Source: Daphnia carinata (taxonomy: Eukaryota; Arthropoda; Branchiopoda; Diplostraca; Daphniidae). Taken from it: a stretch of DNA of 64,000 nt. The translations under genes were made by a program, and so were the position numbers. The stretch is from contig NC_081339.1 of the NCBI RefSeq assembly GCF_022539665.2, forward strand, positions 9,545,367-9,609,366, given 5' to 3'. Each line of letters opens with the position of its first letter. Position 1 is the stretch's first letter. Below, in pieces: positions 8,761-18,970 of this stretch. Under the pieces are notes generated by a model that saw nothing but the letters and a program-made list of their open reading frames with translations, searched no databases and had not been told where the DNA came from.

Positions 8761-10480
8761 ATGAATTGACCATCCATCTGTTCCAATCGTACAGTTTTTT
8801 CCTTCGTAAGTAAAAAACGGCTGAAATCCACATTTGGTTTCGTTTGCTGATATAAAAATTCTTTGCCTCGCATTGTTGAAGTGTCATTGCTTGACCGAAG
8901 CCTTGTAGTCTTGTGCAGATTGGTAAACCTACTGCTGCTGCTGCTAAAATTCCGTTGGTTTGGGCTAATATAACTGCTTGTGTTCTTTTGATTGCTGATA
9001 GTTGACAATAAACGTCCCGAATTTCTTTTGCCAACTTGTTTTCGTGTTCAGTTTCGATGCTTATCTTATATTGGTCGTGCATTTTACTTATTTCGTATTT
9101 AATTTTGTCGTTGAATTCTTCAATGTTTTTGGGTAAATCGGCTTCTAAATTTTCATTGTTTGATGTATCTTCAGCTTTTTGATCCATTGAAATTATCAAA
9201 GAATCAGCTAACGGCAAGTTTCGAATACTGCTTTCTTCGATGGCCTGAATTTGAGTTCCTTCTGTTGTAGACGTTGTTCCCGTTAGTGCTAAAGGGGTTA
9301 CTCCGGCAGTATGTGTTGATGATTGTTGGGTCGTCGAACTTTCGATTACTGTTTTTGTGCTCGGCGTTATTGAGCTTGGCTGGTGCGTCGTTGTTGTCGC
9401 TGTTGTTGTGGAACTTGTCGTAGTAGGCGTTGTTGTTTCCTCCGTTGTTGTTGAACTTGTCGTAGTAGGCGTTGTTGTTTTCTCTGTTGTTGTGGAACTT
9501 GTTGTAGTGGCCATTGTTGTTGTTGTCGTAAGTTTTGTAGTTGTAGTGGTTGTTGAAGTTGAAGTTATCTTAGCAGTTGCCGTAGGTCTAGTAGTAGTGG
9601 TGGGTTTAGTGCTTGTCGATGTGATTATTGGTTTTGTAGTTGTGGTGGGTTTTGTTGACGTTGATGTCATACTGGGTTTAGTTGTCACTTTCTGTGTTGT
9701 GGTGGGTTTGCTAGCTGCTGTGCTTGTAACTGGTTTAATTGTCGTAGTGCTTTTTACTGTTGTTTTTGCTGTTGTTCCCAATGTGGTTTTTATTGTGGGC
9801 TTTGTAGTCGTTGTAACGCTTGTTGTTGTTGTGTGTTTTTCTGTTGTGGGCGTGGCAGGGGGTGTGGCCAAAGTTTTGCTGTTCTCTGATTGGTTGTTAT
9901 CCTCTCTTTTCATTAGTGGTGGTATGGTTGGGAGTGTTTTCCCGTCCAATGGCTGTTTAGTGTGCAGTGCTATGATGGCTGCCGCTGAGAGAGTCCGTAT
10001 TTGGTGTGGGTTGCGATATTCAAAGTTAAAGTGCTGTTTTTGGCTGGAGCTGTGACAATGCCCCAGGGTCACCCGTCCTACTCTCTGTGTGAGACACTTC
10101 CTGTCTGATGAGGGTGAATGTAGCCCAGTTCTATCTGTTGCCATGAGCTGTCCTGTGTGCTCAAATGTGCCCCAGATTGAGCTGGTGCTAGCGCACTCTT
10201 GAAGTACTAGCATTGTCGTATTGGCTTTGATACAGGTGTTTGTGTTGAACGGTCTGATGGTGAAATCAGATGTATATTCGAAAGCTTGTCCTCGTTCTGT
10301 TGCTTTGCTACAGTTGGCTACCATTGTTTGTGATTGTACTAATGGATCGTTGCTGTTAATTAGTTTTCTTAGTTCTTCTTGACATTGCGGCCACTCTTTG
10401 TCGCATTCTTCTAATGTCATTTGCTTGTTTACTCCATGGTGTGTTAGACATTTTTCGTTTGGTGTTTTTCCGTTTTTCAA
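8750..10480 (-). pseudogene. env of element 1, central part with mucin-like domain
   Basis: The frame opens with a TTG, and the upstream part is shifted by one base at a G-run near 10490, so this is the middle of a broken env. It encodes a Cys-rich globular part, then about 200 residues very rich in Thr/Ser/Pro (mucin-like, likely heavily O-glycosylated if expressed), then a helical, Ala-rich segment (NGILAAAAVGLPIC). The Thr-rich tract is encoded by imperfect ACA/ACC-type repeats and so produces a long Val-rich frame on the other strand that is not a gene. Confidence 0.65.
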
Positions 10481-10984
10481 TAGGCCCCAGGCCTATTGAC
10501 ATATTGGCATATTGGCATATCCCAGATTATATTTCCGCTACCGTGATTAGTTTTTAAAATTCCTCCAAATAGCGGCGAATTAATCGTGGTTGTGATTGCC
10601 TTCCGTTGTTCTTGTTGAATTTCCTGCATTTCTGCTAAAGTTGTGTCTGGGAAATTTTCTATGATGTCTGGATTGGTGTTGACAGTTTCAAAGATCCATT
10701 TTTGTGTTACGCTGTTCTTATCATCTCTGCATTCTGTCAATATGATAGCTTGGTATGTTCCTAGTGTAATACAGAGATACGATTCTTGTGAAATTAATTG
10801 ATGGTTTTGTTGATCTAGAATCCACCGTGTTGAAAATTCTGAGCATTTAGCAACAATTAGTCGGCCTGCTTCTCCTTCCGTGATACAGATATTACTGTTC
10901 TGGATTCTTATTGTTTGGTCAACGATGTATTCGAATTCTGATCCTTGAGGAAGTGGATCATCGTCTTTTGAGACGAAAGTATAT
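10477..10984 (-). pseudogene. env of element 1, fragment between the MITE and the mucin part
   Basis: An 87-codon frame (10477-10740) and the sequence up to the MITE edge at about 10985 link the surface subunit to the central part. It stops at a TGA just after a GGGG run, where one base is missing relative to the next frame. Because the LTRs are identical, this could be an old env lesion carried by the master copy, or a homopolymer error in the assembly. Confidence 0.5.
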
Positions 10985-11196
10985 GGGCGGTTAACTGAGT
11001 GTTTTCGTCGTCAACTGCCCGGAAGATGGTTCAACTAGGCGATAGTGGGTGGTTTGTATACGGTGGTATTGAGCTTTATATGAACTGCAACTCCTCCCCT
11101 TGCTCAACTTTTTCTCAACTCTTCCGTTTTGGCGTCAACCTTGACGAAAAGTTGAACTAAAAAGGTTCAACAAAAGGTTGACGCCAAAATGCGCCC
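10985..11196. mobile_element. MITE copy inserted in env of element 1
   Basis: Bases about 11010-11196 match the right part of the MITE at 19596-19887, including the terminal inverted repeat that reads GGGCGCATTTTGGCGTC from the right end. The left end is degenerate (GGGCGGTTAACTG). No clear target duplication was found. The insertion separates the env surface subunit from the rest, so env was already non-functional when this copy of element 1 arrived, or became so afterwards. Confidence 0.65.
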
Positions 11197-12271
11197 TTAC
11201 ACTCCGGTCCTTCTCGTTGATCCTGATTGCCTGTTGATATCCCATTCTTATTGGCCCCCAGGCGTACGAAATGCTGTACAGACGTTTTTCTGAGTCTTCC
11301 GAGGGAGTGTTGAGCAAGAATGTAACTTCCTGTTGAATGGATCGTTTCCGCTTGGTTAACTGGAGTTCCCTGTAGTCCTTGCACACCGATGTATCTAGGT
11401 GAGTATTTTGTATACATGTATGTATAGTTGTTTTGAACATCTCGTACAATTTTCTCGTTGTTTCGGTTGGAAAGATTAGGTATGTGAGCGGTACGCCCAC
11501 AACTTTGTAACCTTGTGGTGTTATGTCCCGATCTGGTTTGTTGAAGAATGAAATCTCGATCTGTCGATTGGTGTCGTAAAGACGGCTGGTGTTTTCGCGT
11601 TCCGGTATTCTCGGAAGTTCCAGATAACCGCTTCCTTTGATCAAGGTTTGAGAATATGAATTATTTGTTGTCCTATCTCCCCATACTATTGTGTTTTGAT
11701 TTTGGATGAAGTGTCCTTCCTGCTGCGTAGTATTTAATGGTCCAAATGGGCTTTCAATTGGGTCGTCTTGTTTTTCCTGCCGTAAGGTGATTTGTTCTGC
11801 AACACAGTTGAGGGTGTGATATGTTTTTATGGCATACCATTGCCCTTCGCCTGTCGGGGTGGCTGTGAAACTCAGACCCGCTGGTCCGGTCTGCATGTTA
11901 TTATCGCCACACTTCTTGTCGTTCACCATTCTCCAGCATTCCAGTGGGGAAATTAGTTTAGTTTCTTGTGAATATATGGTGTCGAAAGATCCGATCCAGA
12001 ATGACCCAGTTATTTTCTTCGTTTTTATCCATTGCTTGCAGGTCCAGCCTTTCCAAGAGGCTGCTGGTTTTTGTGTTGTTTTTAAAGTGTACAACGTGGG
12101 TATTCTGGGTAAGTGAGCTGTATCTGATTCTTTGTTATTGCAGTAATAGGGTGCCTCTATATCTAAAATTCCTCTGGTCTTTACGTTCTGGCAGTCGCAT
12201 ACGGTTGAATAGATGGGATATGTGGATGGAATGATGGTGAGTAATTGGATGAGTGATAGTATCAGTTCCAT
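11197..12271 (-). pseudogene. env of element 1, surface subunit start
   Basis: The ATG at 12271 follows directly on a splice-acceptor-like TTTTCTTTTCGCAG, 24 nt after the pol stop. Residues 1-22 form a hydrophobic signal peptide, followed by a Cys-rich ectodomain with several N-glycosylation sites. The frame runs on into the MITE to 11135. It does not look like the F-protein type env of elements 2 and 3. Its early Cys pattern and the mucin and anchor parts downstream recall glycoproteins of the mononega/chuvirus kind that occur in arthropod LTR elements. That assignment is a weak inference. Confidence 0.6.
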
Positions 12272-12290
12272 CTGCGAAAAGAAAATTTGG
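12272..12290 (-). promoter_or_regulatory. Predicted splice acceptor at the env ATG
   Basis: On the minus strand a pyrimidine-rich TTTTCTTTTCGCAG abuts the env ATG, so the AUG would be the first codon of the downstream exon. Env-bearing Gypsy elements (errantiviruses) make env from a spliced mRNA. Confidence 0.6.
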
Positions 12291-12295
12291 ACGTT

Positions 12296-15200
12296 TTAGA
12301 ATCTCGAGACTTCGTTGCGTTGCCGTAAGTTGTATCGTGGATTCGTCATTCTAGTGTGTGCAGGATTAATTGGTATAGGACCGGGGAGATTTGGTGCGAT
12401 GATTTTACAATTTTCCGTTTCTGCTGCATGATGATGCCGATGCCAACACGCTCTACGGACAGGTATTCTTTTGTTGTTGATGAAGTTGTTTCTTGGTCTG
12501 CCTGGTCCTCGTCGCACTGTTTCACTTCCTGGTTGTTGTGGAACACTAGATAATTTTTCTGTTTCTTGGTTTGCCGGGACGTAGAGCTTTAGGCGGTTGA
12601 CGTGTACCACTGATTTTAGTTTTTCATTGCTCGCGTGTTGAATCTCATAAGTGAGATTTGAGAAATTTCTGATGATTTTGAATGGTCCATTCCACCTGTT
12701 GATGAATTTTCCGGCAGTTGGTGGAGCTTTCAGTAGCACAAAGTCACCAATGTTATATTTGATCGCTTGTGTTCCTTTGTCGTAGTATCTTTTTTGTTTT
12801 GTCTGTGCCCGAAATAGGTGTTCCTTCGCTAGTTGCTGAGCCTTCTTCCATTGGTGTGAGTACATTACACTGGTATCCTCGTATGTTTCGTATCGCCTGT
12901 CTATTTTGATGTCGTTTGGGAGCACTGGTTGTCTCCCGAAGAATAGAAAGAATGGGTTTTGTTGCAGTGTTGATTGCTTCGCTGTGTTGTAAGCAAATGT
13001 GACAAATGGTAGATATTTGTCCCAATTTTCTGGTTCATCCGTTACGTAGCAAGCCAACATGTCACATAGGGTTCTGTTAAATCGTTCTACTAATCCGTCT
13101 GTCTGGGGATGGTATGCTGTTGTTCTGATTTGTTTGATTTTAAATAATTTGCAAATATCTTGGATTAAGCTCGACAGGAAATTAGTTCCTTGATCTGTTA
13201 GTACTACTTCGGGGGATCCATATTTTGTATAAATATCATTAACCAGTATTGTAGCAATTGTTTGGGCAGTTTGATCTCTCATTGGAACCGTGAAGACGAA
13301 ACGACTGGCATAATCTGATAGGACTAAAATATACTTATGTCCCTTTGCGCTTTCTTGAACGGGACCCACAATATCCATCGCAAGTCTTTCCCACACCCTT
13401 TCGGCTGGGGGCATAGGTTGCAATGGTGCTTTACTTCCTCCCACAGCCTTGCGTTTTGCGCATTTAAGGCAATTTTTGATGTGTTCTGTTACGTTTTGTC
13501 GCATGTATGGGAAGAAGTATTGTTCTCTAAGTCTGGCTATTGTTTTTTCGATTCCTAAATGCCCTGCCATCATGTGATCATGATTTGCTCGTAAAATTCC
13601 GTCGATTAACGGTACAGGGACTACTAATTTTCCTTGTCTATCTGTTAATAGACCCTTTTCATTGATTATAAAGTTGCTTGAGAATTTTTTATTTCTATTT
13701 TTCTGGCTATCTTCTTGTATTTCCATCATTAGTTTTTGACAATATTTATCTGCTTGCTGTAATTCTATCCATCTGTCTTCTTTCTCAGACCTTTTACTTT
13801 CACTTCCAATTTCTCTTTCGAAACCTACGCTCTTCCTTTGACTTTCCTTCTCAAAACTTTCGTTTTCTTTTTGAATACTTTCGTTTTCTTTCTCCAGCTG
13901 TTCTTGTTTCTTTAATCTTTCAATCCTTAGTTTTTCTTTTAGATTTTCACCTTCTTTTCGAATATTTTCTAGCTCTCTTATGACAGTTCCTCTTTCCATT
14001 GCCCTTGTTTCTACTCGTGCTATTGGCACTATGGGAATACGGCTTAGGGTGTCTGCATTTTGGTGCGACTTCCCAGGCCGGTACCCAATGACGATGTCGA
14101 ATTCTTGTATTTTTAGTGCCCATCTAGCTAATCTTCCTGCGGGTTCTGTCTTGCTCATTAACCATTCTAAAGGTCTATGGTCTGTAAATACGGTGAATCT
14201 GCGTCCGTATAGATACGTTCTAAATACGTCAATTGCGTGGATGATGGCGTAAGCCTCTTTCTCTGTGGTTGACCACTTGGCTTCGCGGTCGTTCAGATGT
14301 TTAGAGCTATACGCTATGACGACTTCCGCGCCGTCTGATTCACGGGGTTCCTGTACGTCGGACTCCGCTGAATCCGCTGATTGAGGTAGAGTTTGCATCT
14401 GAGCCAAGACTGCTCCTATACCGTATCCTGAGGCATCTGTGTAGATGATAAATTCGCGCGTGAAATCTGGATACCCTAGGATAGGTCTAGTTATGAGACA
14501 GTTCTTGATACAATCAAAGGCGTCCCTTTGTTCTTCTCCCCATTTCCACTCGGCTGATTTTCTCGTTAGCGCTGTCAGTGGGTGGGCTTTATCAGCAAAA
14601 GCCCTGATGAACTTTCTGTAATAGCTAGCCAAACCTAGAAATGAGCTCAATTCTTTCACGTTTTTGGGAGCTGGGTATTTGATGATTGCTTCTAACTTTT
14701 TTGTACTCGGTGTTATTCCTTTTCTCGAAACAATATATCCTAAATAGTCTAATTCTTCTTTGAAAAATTCGCATTTCTTTCTTTTTAATTTTAGTCCTGC
14801 GTCTTTAAGAAGTTTAAACACTGCTTCTAGATGTATCACATGTTCAGCAATATTATTACTGAACACTATGATGTCATCCAGGTAAACCAATGCGAACCTG
14901 AACAATACTGATTTCAATATGTTGTTCATTGCTCGTTGAAAAGTGCTTGGTGCATTTGTTAGTCCAAATGGCATTCTATTAAATTCGTATTGTCCAAGTT
15001 CACAAATGAAGGCGGTTTTGTGTTTGTCGTTTTCTTCTATCTCGATCTGCCAGTAGCCACTCAGTAAGTCCAATGTTGAGAAGTAAACCGATCCGCTCAA
15101 TGCATCAATGGTGTCGTCGATTCTTGGTAATGGGTATTTGTCTTTTACTGTTATTTTGTTAAGTGCCCTATAGTCAATACACATACGCATTTCTCCATCT

Positions 15201-16150
15201 TTTTTGGGGACCATTACAATTGCTGCTGCAAATGGGCTGTGACTTTCTCTAATGATATTGTTACTCATCATTACATCTATTTTTGTCTTGACGATTAGTT
15301 TTAATGCTTCTGGTGTTCTGCGCAATCGTTGCGTAATTGGGGCGTTGTATCCTATGTTAATGGAGTGTTTTACATCAGTTGCTAGACCTAAATCTGATTC
15401 TCTTTCAGCAAATAGGGTTTCGTGTTTTTTCAATAGATTTTCAATTTTAATTTGTATCTCGTCGGAAATGTTAGTCGCTGTACTTTCTTGGGTTTGTCCA
15501 ATTCGCTTATTTTTCTTGTCAGTTTCTGATTGGGAGAAAGATTCTAGGTTGCGATAATCTGCTTCTGTTAAATCGTGGTTGTCGTTATAGTCTGATGAAC
15601 GGTTTGGGCGGAGTGGAATATGAATGCCGACTTTGCCAAATGTTATGCTGTATACTGGGAGTATGTTATTTCTAAAGTTATGTTCTACTCCGGAATGATC
15701 GTAATTGATCTGCCTGTTTTTGGTATTAATTTTTACATTGTTGCTTGATAAGAAGTCTAATCCTAAGATACAATTTTCATTTAAGTTTTCCATGATAAAG
15801 AAATCATGCTTAATGACGTGACTGCTGTTAATGACAATTGAAAATCTAAATTTTCCTTTTGAGTTTAATATTTCTCCTGATACTGTCCTAAATATCGGCG
15901 ATGGGGTATTTTTAATTTCTTCTAGTTTTTCCCCTTTCTTAAAAAATACTTTATCTGATACTAAACTGGCTGCTGCTCCTGTGTCTACTAAAGCGTTAAT
16001 TTCTTGTCCAAAAATTCTTACTGGTATACGGATTAGTTTGGGTATCGCTATTTCTAAATTTTGTGTTAGAGGGTTGGTTGGTAGGGATATTGTGTTTACT
16101 GCATTGGACGGTGGTTCGGGTTGTTGATACGTGCCATATCTGTCCAACAT
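12296..16150 (-). CDS. pol: Pol polyprotein of element 1 (PR-RT-RNaseH-IN)
   Basis: A single open frame of 1284 residues overlaps the end of gag in the -1 frame, so it is probably made by -1 frameshifting or as a fusion; no canonical slippery heptamer was found by eye. Domains in order: aspartic protease with DTGA at 56-59; reverse transcriptase with the catalytic YLDD near residue 422; RNase H starting TDASGYGIGA near 570; a Lys/Glu-rich linker near 720-790; integrase zinc finger (H-x-H and C-x2-C, about 860-900); the DDE core with acidic residues in MDIVGP (~925), LTDQGTNF (~985) and GLVERFN (~1021); and a GPY/F-type C-terminal module with WNGPFKI near 1152. All catalytic motifs look intact, so the element may be able to transpose. 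It acts in the cytoplasmic particle and, for integrase, in the nucleus. Confidence 0.93.
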   Translation of the reverse strand: MLDRYGTYQQPEPPSNAVNTISLPTNPLTQNLEIAIPKLIRIPVRIFGQEINALVDTGAAASLVSDKVFFKKGEKLEEIKNTPSPIFRTVSGEILNSKGKFRFSIVINSSHVIKHDFFIMENLNENCILGLDFLSSNNVKINTKNRQINYDHSGVEHNFRNNILPVYSITFGKVGIHIPLRPNRSSDYNDNHDLTEADYRNLESFSQSETDKKNKRIGQTQESTATNISDEIQIKIENLLKKHETLFAERESDLGLATDVKHSINIGYNAPITQRLRRTPEALKLIVKTKIDVMMSNNIIRESHSPFAAAIVMVPKKDGEMRMCIDYRALNKITVKDKYPLPRIDDTIDALSGSVYFSTLDLLSGYWQIEIEENDKHKTAFICELGQYEFNRMPFGLTNAPSTFQRAMNNILKSVLFRFALVYLDDIIVFSNNIAEHVIHLEAVFKLLKDAGLKLKRKKCEFFKEELDYLGYIVSRKGITPSTKKLEAIIKYPAPKNVKELSSFLGLASYYRKFIRAFADKAHPLTALTRKSAEWKWGEEQRDAFDCIKNCLITRPILGYPDFTREFIIYTDASGYGIGAVLAQMQTLPQSADSAESDVQEPRESDGAEVVIAYSSKHLNDREAKWSTTEKEAYAIIHAIDVFRTYLYGRRFTVFTDHRPLEWLMSKTEPAGRLARWALKIQEFDIVIGYRPGKSHQNADTLSRIPIVPIARVETRAMERGTVIRELENIRKEGENLKEKLRIERLKKQEQLEKENESIQKENESFEKESQRKSVGFEREIGSESKRSEKEDRWIELQQADKYCQKLMMEIQEDSQKNRNKKFSSNFIINEKGLLTDRQGKLVVPVPLIDGILRANHDHMMAGHLGIEKTIARLREQYFFPYMRQNVTEHIKNCLKCAKRKAVGGSKAPLQPMPPAERVWERLAMDIVGPVQESAKGHKYILVLSDYASRFVFTVPMRDQTAQTIATILVNDIYTKYGSPEVVLTDQGTNFLSSLIQDICKLFKIKQIRTTAYHPQTDGLVERFNRTLCDMLACYVTDEPENWDKYLPFVTFAYNTAKQSTLQQNPFFLFFGRQPVLPNDIKIDRRYETYEDTSVMYSHQWKKAQQLAKEHLFRAQTKQKRYYDKGTQAIKYNIGDFVLLKAPPTAGKFINRWNGPFKIIRNFSNLTYEIQHASNEKLKSVVHVNRLKLYVPANQETEKLSSVPQQPGSETVRRGPGRPRNNFINNKRIPVRRACWHRHHHAAETENCKIIAPNLPGPIPINPAHTRMTNPRYNLRQRNEVSRF

Positions 16151-18828
16151 TCTCGTGCAATGTGTCCTTTTTTATTGCACTTGTAACAGATAATAATCTT
16201 ATTTCCAAGAGTGTCGTGGGTGTTCGGCTGGTTTTGTCGTTGCTGCGGGTATTGTCGTGGATAACCTGGGTTTTGGTGATACGCTTGTTGATTGTTGCTC
16301 GGTTGAAAGTGCGGTTGATTGTAATGGGTCGGTCCGTTGTTGTATGAAGGTCTCTGTGTTTGTTGATATGAAGGGTAATTGGGTTGTCGATACCCTGGGG
16401 AAGTACCTTGTCTTCGTGGTGAAGTATAATTGTTGCGGTATGGGCTGTTCTCCCTGCTACGGCCGAAATTTCGGTCACTACTGGGGCCTCTGCTATTTGA
16501 TCTCTCGTCGAATCGAACTCGCGGATTTTGTGATCTGGAGTACCGATCACTTGATCGTGAGGATCTTGGTTCGTATCGATCTGCTGCTGCTATGGTTATA
16601 TCAGTATCCTGTGCCAAGTTACGGTTTTTATTAGTTTTTTCCAGTTCCTGAATTTTTTGTTTTAAGAATTCAATTTCTGTCTTTTGTTGTGAAAGTTCGT
16701 TGTCTTGTTGTTTCTCGTGGTGCGTTATCCCTGCTATCACCGCATTTATTTCCTTATCTTCTGCAGTTTCCTTGCTATATAGGATACCTTCGGATATGAT
16801 TAATTGTTTACAAAGCTGATCAAAATCCTCAGGGTCTTCGGGCATTCGAAAATAGAGCTCTGCTCTGAATTTTGGTAAAATGCCTTGCATCAGAATTTTG
16901 ATTTTGGTATAATCTCTCATTCTTTTGACTGTGTTTATGAGTCGACCTTCAACTATGGTCTGGTTTTGGTCAGATTTTTCTTCTTTGCCTTCAATGGACT
17001 CGTAGAGACTGTTGATTCTTGAAATAAAGGCTTTGCATTTCTCTTCAGGTTTTTGTTTTAGCGTGGATAGCTTTTTTCTTTGTGCTGCTAAGTCGTATGC
17101 ATCCTGGAATCTTGCAATAATGGCAGTTTTCCATTCGTCATAACTTAATTCGTCACCTTGCTCTTCCACGTAGTTTCCATGCCATTCTAAGGCATCGCCT
17201 TTTAGTCTGTCAGAGAAGAATCGTATTTTTTGGTTGTCGTCCCAGTCGTTGTTGCGTGCGACATGTTCGGCGTCCTTCAGCCATTCTGTTATTAGTTTAT
17301 CAGTACTTTTCCCTTTGAAGATTGGAATTGACTTTTTGTCTTCTCTGGAAAATAATTCTCCTAATGCTTTTACAATTGGTTGGGTTGTGGATGTATCAAG
17401 GCTATCGGTATCTGTTGTGTCGCGGTCAATTCTTGAAGCTTCTTTGTGTGAAAGTCCCATTTCGATTTTGTTTTTGAGAGTTTGGTACTTTCGCTCTAGT
17501 TGAAGAAGGTTGTCGTTTTGGATCTCGATTTGGTTTTGTAGGTCGTTGTTGAGTTGCTGTAGTTTTTCAACTTGTTCAGATTCTAACTCGAAGTGAAGGG
17601 ATTTGTCTCCTTCTGTTATTGAGGTTAGGTCGTTTATCTCACTTACTAATTTCGTTATCTCTCCTGGTTCGTTGGAATTGTCTAAGTCTTCGGTTTCAGC
17701 GAATGTTACCTGTTGCTTTCTATATTCTCTTATCCTGTTTTCCAGATACTTAATCTTTTCTTCTTGGTTTATTGTCTGCGCGTTGATTTTTTGTAATTCT
17801 GTTTCAAGATTTTTATTCTTTGTAGTAATATCTATCAGACTTTTTCGTAAGGCGACTTTTTCTGTTAAGGTTTTTTCAAGGATCTCTTTTGTTTCTTTTG
17901 TTTCTGTCTGAAGTTGTTTGTTTGTTTCTAAAGCTGCTTTTATCTGTTGCTCGGCGGTTTCTAACTTCGTAACCAGTTGTTTTCTTTCACTTTCAAGTTT
18001 GCTAATTATTTCTTGCCCTTCTCTCTCAACTGCTATGATATTGGCTTCTTTTTTTCGTAACAGGTTTTGTAGTTGGTTTTCTGTTGCTGTGGCACTTTCA
18101 AGGCTTGTTTCTAATTCGCTTATTCGATTGGCAGTTTTTTCAAGGGAGTTTTTTAGAGTTTCGTTACTTTCTTGGAGTTGTTCAAGGGAGCTACTTAAGG
18201 TGTATTTGGAACTCTTTGCCTTTTTCTTGTTGCTCTCTAGCTGCTTTCTTAAGCTCTGTAACTCAAAATTGAGTTCAGACGAACATTTTTTCTCTGTAAT
18301 CTGCGCAAGTACTACTTCTCTTTGTAAAATACGGCTGGTACCTAATAAGAATTCTTTCTCTTTACCATGTACAATGCTAATTTGCTGTAATAAACTGTCA
18401 AGGTTTTCGGTGTTGCCACCAAGGGATTCTACGTAATTTTTGACTGTCTTTGTGGTGTTTGTAATAGTTTCTGCTGTTATACCACTTGGTACTTGCAACG
18501 ATGGTTCTAACAACGTATATGAATACAATTGTAATGCGTTGTGGGTCTCTTTAATAACTTCTTGTTTTTTGGATTCTATTTGTTGGATTTTTGCTTTTGT
18601 CGTGGTAGTCTGATAGGTTTTGTTTTGTTCTACTTCTTGTTCAAATTCTAAGTCCACAAGAGTTTTCCAGTGGTCTAAAAATTTTTCTCGAGAGTAGTTG
18701 GGATTTTGGTTGGTTGTGTCTGGCTCGGGAAATACGGGGTACAACGGTGGAGATAGTTCGTCAGCAATGTTCGGATACAAAGTATTCTCCTTACGAGTAG
18801 TCTCTGATACAATATGATCAAGCGGCAT
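16096..18828 (-). CDS. gag: Gag of element 1, long coiled-coil type
   Basis: The open frame extends to 18900, but its first codon is TTG. The first ATG is at 18828, 7 nt after a splice donor, giving 910 residues. Residues about 35-480 are predicted coiled coil (Leu/Glu/Gln/Lys heptads). About 510-740 is the retrotransposon Gag capsid-type region (WLKDAEHVA, RLKGDALEWH). A zinc knuckle of the form C-x2-C-x4-H-x4-C lies at about 881-894, after a Tyr/Gln/Pro/Arg-rich stretch. It packages the genomic RNA and assembles the particle. It is much longer than usual Gypsy Gag because of the coiled coil. Element 4 has the same design (884 residues), which makes them relatives. Confidence 0.9.
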   Translation of the reverse strand: MPLDHIVSETTRKENTLYPNIADELSPPLYPVFPEPDTTNQNPNYSREKFLDHWKTLVDLEFEQEVEQNKTYQTTTTKAKIQQIESKKQEVIKETHNALQLYSYTLLEPSLQVPSGITAETITNTTKTVKNYVESLGGNTENLDSLLQQISIVHGKEKEFLLGTSRILQREVVLAQITEKKCSSELNFELQSLRKQLESNKKKAKSSKYTLSSSLEQLQESNETLKNSLEKTANRISELETSLESATATENQLQNLLRKKEANIIAVEREGQEIISKLESERKQLVTKLETAEQQIKAALETNKQLQTETKETKEILEKTLTEKVALRKSLIDITTKNKNLETELQKINAQTINQEEKIKYLENRIREYRKQQVTFAETEDLDNSNEPGEITKLVSEINDLTSITEGDKSLHFELESEQVEKLQQLNNDLQNQIEIQNDNLLQLERKYQTLKNKIEMGLSHKEASRIDRDTTDTDSLDTSTTQPIVKALGELFSREDKKSIPIFKGKSTDKLITEWLKDAEHVARNNDWDDNQKIRFFSDRLKGDALEWHGNYVEEQGDELSYDEWKTAIIARFQDAYDLAAQRKKLSTLKQKPEEKCKAFISRINSLYESIEGKEEKSDQNQTIVEGRLINTVKRMRDYTKIKILMQGILPKFRAELYFRMPEDPEDFDQLCKQLIISEGILYSKETAEDKEINAVIAGITHHEKQQDNELSQQKTEIEFLKQKIQELEKTNKNRNLAQDTDITIAAADRYEPRSSRSSDRYSRSQNPRVRFDERSNSRGPSSDRNFGRSRENSPYRNNYTSPRRQGTSPGYRQPNYPSYQQTQRPSYNNGPTHYNQPHFQPSNNQQAYHQNPGYPRQYPQQRQNQPNTHDTLGNKIIICYKCNKKGHIARECWTDMARINNPNHRPMQ

Positions 18829-18834
18829 TCGCTT

Positions 18835-18840
18835 ACCTTT
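18835..18840 (-). promoter_or_regulatory. Predicted major splice donor of element 1
   Basis: On the minus strand ATCAAAG|GTAAGC fits the donor consensus very well (GT at 18836-18835). It lies in the leader, 7 nt before the gag ATG. Element 4 has GTAAGT at the equivalent place, which supports function. Confidence 0.65.
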
Positions 18841-18950
18841 GATGGTGTTCCTTGGTCTGGTAGAGTTGTTAGAGACTCGTCGGGGAAGTGTAGAGCACAA
18901 TCACTGAAATAAGGTACGGGTAGAAACTTTTTACTGGACAACAAGTGTGA

Positions 18951-18970
18951 GTCTCGTTGGGACCTCCAAT
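18951..18970 (-). other. Primer-binding site of element 1
   Basis: Directly inside the 5' LTR the element strand reads AT and then TGGAGGTCCCAACGAGA, the usual place and TGG start for pairing with a tRNA 3' CCA. I could not name the primer tRNA with confidence. Confidence 0.6.

Noticed and set aside
9357..10055. Plus-strand 232-codon Val-rich frame
   Set aside because: It is the antisense of the Thr-rich mucin tract of env; ACN codons read as GTN on the other strand.
18829..18900. Upstream extension of gag in element 1
   Set aside because: The frame opens with TTG and crosses a strong splice donor; the first ATG is at 18828.
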